From positions 1 to 5,566 of the forward strand of contig CAMFET010000070.1 of NCBI GenBank assembly GCA_945949475.1: DNA of 5,566 nucleotides, read 5' to 3'. The notes under the pieces were generated by a model that made no database searches, was not told where the DNA came from, and saw only the letters and a list, made by a program, of their open reading frames with translations. This document shows positions 1-3,484 of this stretch, one piece after another (the stretch's first letter is position 1; every line of letters begins with the position of its first letter). Position numbers and translations under genes: made by a program. This DNA comes from an uncultured Phascolarctobacterium sp. Lineage in GTDB: Bacteria; Bacillota; Negativicutes; Acidaminococcales; Acidaminococcaceae.

Positions 1-706
1 CAATCGCACGCAAAAGCGCTGTGATTATTTAAACGAAAAATATGGCATTAATGCCATGACTGATAATAAGGCAGCCGTGGCTGAGGCAGACTTAGTGATT
101 TTTGCGGTGAAGCCTCAGGTGGCGCCGATAGCGCTCACTCCGGAGCTGGTGGCTGCTATGCCAAAGGATGCTTGGGTGCTGTCCATTATGGGCAGTGTTA
201 GCATTGCGCAGCTGCATGCTTATGCGCCCGGTTATGCTGTGGTACGTACCATGCCCAACACTCCCTTGGCTGTAGGCGCAGGTATGACAGCTATTTGCTG
301 TGATGATAAGGTGACCGAAGCCATGCGCGAGGATGCAGCAGCTATTTTTAGCAGCTGTGGTGAAATTGAATTTGTGGACGAAAAAGCTATTGAGGCTATA
401 ACTGCTATAAGTGGCTGTGGCCCAGGCTATTGTTTTGTGATTATTGATGCTTTGGCTGACGCAGGTGTGCGCGCAGGCTTACCCCGTGCTTTGGCCATCA
501 AGCTGGCGGCTCAGACCATGGCAGGCAGTGGCAAGCTGTGTGTGGAAAGTGGCCTACATCCGGCGCAGCTGCGCGATCAGGTGACCAGCCCTGGCGGAAC
601 TACTATCGCAGGCATTCACGCTTTGGAAAATCATGGCGTGCGCGGTGCTTTTTATGATGCCGTCATGGCCGTGTTGGCGCGTAGTCAGGAGCTGCAGAGT
701 AAGTAA
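1..706 (+). CDS. proC: Pyrroline-5-carboxylate reductase (ProC), 5'-truncated by window edge
   Basis: Cytosolic enzyme that reduces 1-pyrroline-5-carboxylate to L-proline with NAD(P)H, the last step of proline synthesis. The reading frame is open from base 2 with no stop, so the ATG at 56 is internal: the residues before it (NRTQKRCDYL...) match the family segment that follows the first Rossmann strand. About 234 residues are visible against a usual 265-270, so roughly 35 N-terminal residues with the GxGxMG nucleotide loop lie outside the window. In visible numbering, AVKPQ is at 35-39, the RTMPNTP motif at 82-88, the substrate-site loop SGCGPGY at 137-143, and the P5CR signature DQVTSPGGTTIAG at 192-204. 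The loop is SGSGPAY in most relatives, a mild variation. The stop codon is TAA at 704-706. ylmH follows after 9 bases, and its Shine-Dalgarno overlaps the proC stop, implying co-transcription. Family assignment is very secure. Confidence 0.97.
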   Translation, partial: NRTQKRCDYLNEKYGINAMTDNKAAVAEADLVIFAVKPQVAPIALTPELVAAMPKDAWVLSIMGSVSIAQLHAYAPGYAVVRTMPNTPLAVGAGMTAICCDDKVTEAMREDAAAIFSSCGEIEFVDEKAIEAITAISGCGPGYCFVIIDALADAGVRAGLPRALAIKLAAQTMAGSGKLCVESGLHPAQLRDQVTSPGGTTIAGIHALENHGVRGAFYDAVMAVLARSQELQSK

Positions 707-715
707 GGAAATTAT

Positions 716-1501
716 ATGGCAGATAGAGAGAAAATTTTACGTTATTTTAAGGCCAGCGGCGACGAGCAGTTGGCGGCGAAGCTTTTAGATTTGGCCGAGG
801 GTGCCAACAAAAGCCGCAAGTTTCGGGTGAGTGAATTTTTGGACCCGCACGCTTATAATGTTGCCGAAATTGTGGCTGCTAATTTTGACAATGTTAAAAT
901 TGAAGCTGATGGCGGCTTTGCCAATGCGGAGCGGGTGAAGGTGGCTTTTATTGCCGATGATTTTTATGGTCAACCCGATTATGGCATGGCTTACTTTTTG
1001 GCAGCATGGGATAAGCGCTACTATGATTTATCGCATCGCGATATTTTAGGCGCCTTCATGGGCACTGGCTGCAAGCGCGAAGCGTTAGGCGATATCGTCT
1101 TCGTGCCGGAGGGAGCCCAATTTGTAGTAGAAAAGACTTTGGTTAATTATCTTAGTGGCAATTTGACGCAAATTGGTGCTGCACCGATTACACTCACCGA
1201 AATCCCTCGTGAGGAGCTGCTGCAAAAGGAAGAAAAGGTGAAGGTTATTAATGCTACCGTAGCCGATTTGCGCTTGGATGCAGTGGCCGCTGCGGGCTAT
1301 GGTGTGAGCCGTAGCCGGATGGCCGACGAAATCAAGAGCCTGAATGTGAAGATTAATTGGCAGGAGGCTAAGAAGGCGGCTCAGCCGGTTAAGGAGGGCG
1401 ATGTACTTTCTTTCAGGGGACGCGGCCGGGTAGAGGTAGCCGAGATTCGTGGTACAACAAAAAAAGGACGCATCAGCATTACGCTAAAGCGTTATATTTA
1501 A
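716..1501 (+). CDS. ylmH: YlmH-family S4-domain RNA-binding protein
   Basis: A 261-residue protein matching the YlmH family in length and layout. The N-terminal two thirds form the YlmH-specific region, with the conserved stretch SHRDILG at 106-112 followed by GTGCKREALGD at 116-126. The C-terminal part, about 184-258, is an S4 RNA-binding domain: LRLDAV, then the basic SRSRMADEIKS helix, the strand VKINW, and the closing EGDVLSFRGRGR. There is no signal peptide or membrane segment, so it should be cytosolic. In Bacillota, ylmH sits just before divIVA, as here; work in Bacillus subtilis links YlmH to the 50S subunit and ribosome-associated quality control, and older work to division. The exact role here is inferred. 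The start is ATG 716, with AAGGAA at 705-710 five bases upstream and overlapping the proC stop. The family call is strong; the functional role is less certain. Confidence 0.93.
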   Translation: MADREKILRYFKASGDEQLAAKLLDLAEGANKSRKFRVSEFLDPHAYNVAEIVAANFDNVKIEADGGFANAERVKVAFIADDFYGQPDYGMAYFLAAWDKRYYDLSHRDILGAFMGTGCKREALGDIVFVPEGAQFVVEKTLVNYLSGNLTQIGAAPITLTEIPREELLQKEEKVKVINATVADLRLDAVAAAGYGVSRSRMADEIKSLNVKINWQEAKKAAQPVKEGDVLSFRGRGRVEVAEIRGTTKKGRISITLKRYI

Positions 1502-1521
1502 AATAAAAGGGAGGACCTAAG

Positions 1522-2340
1522 ATGCTAACTCCTGAGGATTTGAAAAAGAAAACATTTTCTAAGGGTTTTCGTGGTTATGAAACTGCTGAAGTTGATAAGT
1601 TTATGCAAGAGCTAATTAAAGAGTACAATTATTTGTATCTCGATAATTTGCAGCAGAAGGAAACCATCGAAAGAGTGAGCTCCAAGCTTGAGTATTATCA
1701 GCAAATGGAAAGCACTATGCAGAGCACCTTGACTGTAGCGCAGGAAACTGCGGAAGAGGTGAAGGCTGCCAGCGAAAAGAAGGCTGCCCTTTTAGAGCAG
1801 GAGACTGCGGTGAAGTGCGAGCAGCAGCTGGCCGATGCTAAGGCGGCAGCGAAAAAGCTGCACGAGGAAACGATGGCACATGCCGAGGATTTGTATAACA
1901 AAACCAAGGTAAAAACCGATAACATGCTGCAGGCTACCATGGTGGAATGCAATAAGCTGCGGGATGAGGCCAAGGCTTATGCCGAGGAGCTGCGCCGTAC
2001 AGCACAGGTTGAAACCGACAAGCTGCGCCTTGCTAACGAAGAAATGTGCAAAAAACGCAGTAATATAGCGACTGTTGACGCCAACAAGCTCTTGGATGAT
2101 GCTCGCAATGAGGCTGGAAAAATGATGCTGGAGGCCAATACCAAGTATCGCAAAATCGTGGGCGATGCTGAGGAAAAGAGCCGCAAGATTATTTTTGATG
2201 CAGAGAATCGTGTTTCTATAGCTGAGCAAAGCTATGAGAATCAAGTTAAAAAGTGCATGCTATACTGCAAGAACATGCAGCATCTTTTGGAGACCCAGCT
2301 GGAGCTTGTAAAGAATTTTACCAAGCAAGCTGACGAATAA
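1522..2340 (+). CDS. divIVA: DivIVA, long form with extended coiled coil
   Basis: Polar and septal scaffold protein that binds curved membrane and recruits division or pole partners. The N-terminal lipid-binding domain is classical: MLTPEDLKKKTF, then G15-F16-R17-G18-Y19 and EVDKF. F16-R17 are the equivalents of the exposed F17-R18 membrane-inserting pair of Bacillus subtilis DivIVA. A heptad coiled coil covers roughly residues 25-70. Residues 77-230 are then 14 in-register 11-residue repeats (hendecads) with small residues at positions 1 and 8 and mainly Leu/Met/Ile/Val at position 4. The tail, 231-272, carries a C245-x3-C249 pair. The protein is 272 residues, much longer than the 164 of B. 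subtilis, with the extra length in the repeat region. The Shine-Dalgarno AGGGAGG at 1508-1514 is near perfect, with seven bases to ATG 1522, suggesting strong translation. Placement after ylmH is the conserved order. There is no transmembrane helix. Confidence 0.97.
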   Translation: MLTPEDLKKKTFSKGFRGYETAEVDKFMQELIKEYNYLYLDNLQQKETIERVSSKLEYYQQMESTMQSTLTVAQETAEEVKAASEKKAALLEQETAVKCEQQLADAKAAAKKLHEETMAHAEDLYNKTKVKTDNMLQATMVECNKLRDEAKAYAEELRRTAQVETDKLRLANEEMCKKRSNIATVDANKLLDDARNEAGKMMLEANTKYRKIVGDAEEKSRKIIFDAENRVSIAEQSYENQVKKCMLYCKNMQHLLETQLELVKNFTKQADE

Positions 2341-2353
2341 GGCGGTGGGTTAG

Positions 2354-3025
2354 ATGATTATCCTAGTGCGACATGGTGAAGCAACCCATCACACTCAGCA
2401 CCTGACCGGAGGATGGACTGATTCTGTGCTAACGGAAAAGGGTAAGGCACAGCTTGCAGCGGCAGCTGCTATGTTGGCACGCGATTTTGCGGGACGCAAG
2501 GAAAAGCTGCGCATTTTGAGCAGCGATCTTAAGCGTGCTGCTGAATCAGCACAGATTTTGGCAGCAGCATTACCGATGGAAGCCAAAATCGAATATTGCC
2601 CTTTTTTGCGAGAGAAGAATAATGGTATTGCTGCCGGCATGACTGAAGAGGAAGCCAAAAAAATCTTTTGTAAGCCAGCCACAGAGCAGGAGCTACATCA
2701 CCGCAACTATCCTGGTGGCGAAACTCGCACTGAATTTTACGAGCGCAATGTGCAGGGCTTGTGGAGCTGTGCCGATTTGGAAAGAGAAAATCTTTTAATT
2801 GTAGCTCACAAGGGCACGCTGCAAAATATTATTTTTAAATGGCTGGGTATGGATATGGCAAAGGTAGTGGCCTGTAATTATTCGGTTGATATATCTCCGG
2901 CCAGCGTTACGGTATTGGGCGTCAATAAATGGCATGAGCATACTATCTTTCGCCTTAACGATGTAAGCCATTTAAATCAAGGTCAAGGCTTTGGCATTTT
3001 TGGCTTTAAATACGAGAAAAAATAG
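2354..3025 (+). CDS. Histidine phosphatase superfamily protein (phosphoglycerate mutase-like fold)
   Basis: A 223-residue protein with the complete catalytic set of the histidine phosphatase superfamily. R6-H7-G8-E9 holds the phosphorylated histidine (H7). LTGGWTDSVLTEKG follows at 17-30, and ILSSDLKRAAESA at 54-66 supplies the second arginine (R61). LREKNNG at 85-91 gives the acidic residue E87, PGGETRTEFYERN is at 120-132, and LIVAHKGTL at 148-156 gives the second histidine (H152). These imply phosphomonoester hydrolysis or phosphotransfer in the cytosol. The substrate cannot be read from sequence: PhoE/GpmB-like, alpha-ribazole phosphatase-like and sugar-phosphate activities all remain possible, so no symbol is given. 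The motif starts at residue 6, as is usual, which fixes ATG 2354; the Shine-Dalgarno is only a weak GGCGGTGGG at 2341-2349. It lies 13 bases after divIVA, probably in the same operon. The Gly/Phe-rich C-terminal tail (about 205-220) is distinctive. Confidence 0.9.
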   Translation: MIILVRHGEATHHTQHLTGGWTDSVLTEKGKAQLAAAAAMLARDFAGRKEKLRILSSDLKRAAESAQILAAALPMEAKIEYCPFLREKNNGIAAGMTEEEAKKIFCKPATEQELHHRNYPGGETRTEFYERNVQGLWSCADLERENLLIVAHKGTLQNIIFKWLGMDMAKVVACNYSVDISPASVTVLGVNKWHEHTIFRLNDVSHLNQGQGFGIFGFKYEKK

Positions 3026-3080
3026 TCTGGGATAGCTGCCCTAGGCTTATTTAGGTGTTGCTAAAAATTGGCTAGATGAG
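3026..3080. other. Short intergenic spacer without a clear terminator
   Basis: These 55 bases separate the phosphatase stop from the -35 box of the ileS promoter. Only short inverted matches are visible (for example GGG/CCC near 3029-3041 and CCTA/TAGG further on), and none is followed by a T-run. There is no convincing intrinsic terminator, so transcripts from the proC-ylmH-divIVA-phosphatase operon could continue into the T-box leader. Confidence 0.5.
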
Positions 3081-3109
3081 TTGACTTTTGGCAGTGCCTA
3101 ATATATAAT
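3081..3109 (+). promoter_or_regulatory. Sigma-A-type promoter of the ileS leader
   Basis: A -35 box TTGACT (3081-3086, five of six consensus bases) and a perfect -10 box TATAAT (3104-3109) are separated by exactly 17 bases. This is the best promoter match in the window. Transcription should start about seven bases downstream, near A3116 or G3117, immediately before a run of six T and just ahead of T-box Stem I. The spacer contains the small inverted repeat GGC-AGT-GCC (3090-3098). The placement directly ahead of the riboswitch supports a dedicated ileS transcription unit. Confidence 0.85.
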
Positions 3110-3133
3110 TAAATGAGTTTTTTAATAACGTAA

Positions 3134-3375
3134 CATGATGAACAAGACAGTAGCCTGCAAAGTGGTAAAAGCGAGCCGGGGATGGTGTGAGCCCGGTCGG
3201 AAGCAAAGCAGGTGAAAATCACTTGGGAGTGGATGTGGCGAAGCTAGTAGCTGCATACGGGAGCGCCCGATAAAGCGCATACGAGTGGCAGGGTATTGAG
3301 GCTCTGTCATGAGGGTGGTACCACGGAGTAGTAGTTTTGGCTTCGTCCCTTATTATTGAGGGATGGAGCTTTTTT
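3134..3375 (+). promoter_or_regulatory. T-box riboswitch, isoleucine-specific (AUC specifier), transcriptional
   Basis: The leader senses the charging state of tRNA-Ile and controls read-through into ileS. In Stem I, CAAG 3143-3146 pairs with CTTG 3222-3225. Above it is the specifier loop, with AGTA-type 5' side near 3149-3152 and the codon ATC (Ile) at 3218-3220. CCTGC 3154-3158 then pairs with GCAGG 3208-3212, and apical CCGGG 3176-3180 with CCCGG 3192-3196 enclosing the typical GATGGTGTGAG loop. Stem II lies around 3234-3257. A IIA/B-like pseudoknot can form from GCGC 3263-3266/GCGC 3275-3278 with CGG 3258-3260/CCG 3267-3269. Stem III is GGCAGGG 3287-3293/CTCTGTC 3302-3308. The T-box element AGGGTGGTACCACG is at 3312-3325; its TGGT bulge (3316-3319) fits an acceptor end with discriminator A. 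Uncharged tRNA should stabilise the antiterminator (AGGG 3312-3315 with CCCT 3347-3350; ACG 3323-3325 with CGT 3344-3346); charged tRNA should allow the terminator. Specifier, T-box and downstream ileS all agree. Stem boundaries are hand-folded. Confidence 0.95.
3340..3375 (+). terminator. Intrinsic terminator of the T-box leader
   Basis: GCTTCGTCCCT (3340-3350) pairs along all 11 positions with AGGGATGGAGC (3359-3369), with two G-U wobbles and an 8-base loop, and is followed by six T (3370-3375). The 5' arm shares CGT and CCCT with the antiterminator 3' arm, so the two structures exclude each other, as expected for a transcription-attenuating T-box. Confidence 0.93.
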
Positions 3376-3484
3376 AATGCAGCCGATAAAGCAGTAGCTG
3401 CTCAGGTGCATTGTTATTTTGTGGCCCTTGCTCGATATATAATATTTTTTATACATATTTTTTAGATTTTGGAGGTTAAGACTA
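3376..3484 (+). other. Distal ileS leader after the T-box terminator
   Basis: These 109 bases lie between the terminator and the ileS start. The first part contains AGCAG-tag-CTGCT (3390-3402), a possible small hairpin, and two short exact matches to the T-box body (CCGATAAAGC at 3383-3392 and AGTAGCTGC at 3393-3401). From about 3434 it is very AT-rich, with T-runs at 3445-3450 and 3458-3463. It ends with the ileS Shine-Dalgarno GGAGG (3471-3475), nine bases before the ATG. I see no open reading frame or confident second promoter. The AT-rich segment may simply keep the ribosome site unstructured. Confidence 0.5.

Noticed and set aside
56..58. ATG at 56 as the start of proC
   Set aside because: The frame stays open to the window edge, the residues upstream fit ProC, and starting at 56 would remove the nucleotide-binding loop.
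1792..2244. Antisense ORFs opposite divIVA, one with hydrophobic stretches
   Set aside because: The hydrophobic stretches reflect the reverse complement of Lys/Glu/Gln-rich coiled-coil codons; no ribosome site or family match is seen.
3134..3214. Short ORF beginning ATGATGAACAAG in the leader, a possible leader peptide
   Set aside because: It lies within T-box Stem I, has no Shine-Dalgarno, is not rich in Ile codons, and the region is fully explained by the riboswitch.
3428..3455. Possible second promoter downstream of the T-box terminator (TTGCTC, 16 bases, TATACA)
   Set aside because: Both boxes are weak and the segment is so AT-rich that such matches are expected by chance. The nearby TATAAT at 3438-3443 has no suitable -35 at 16-18 bases.
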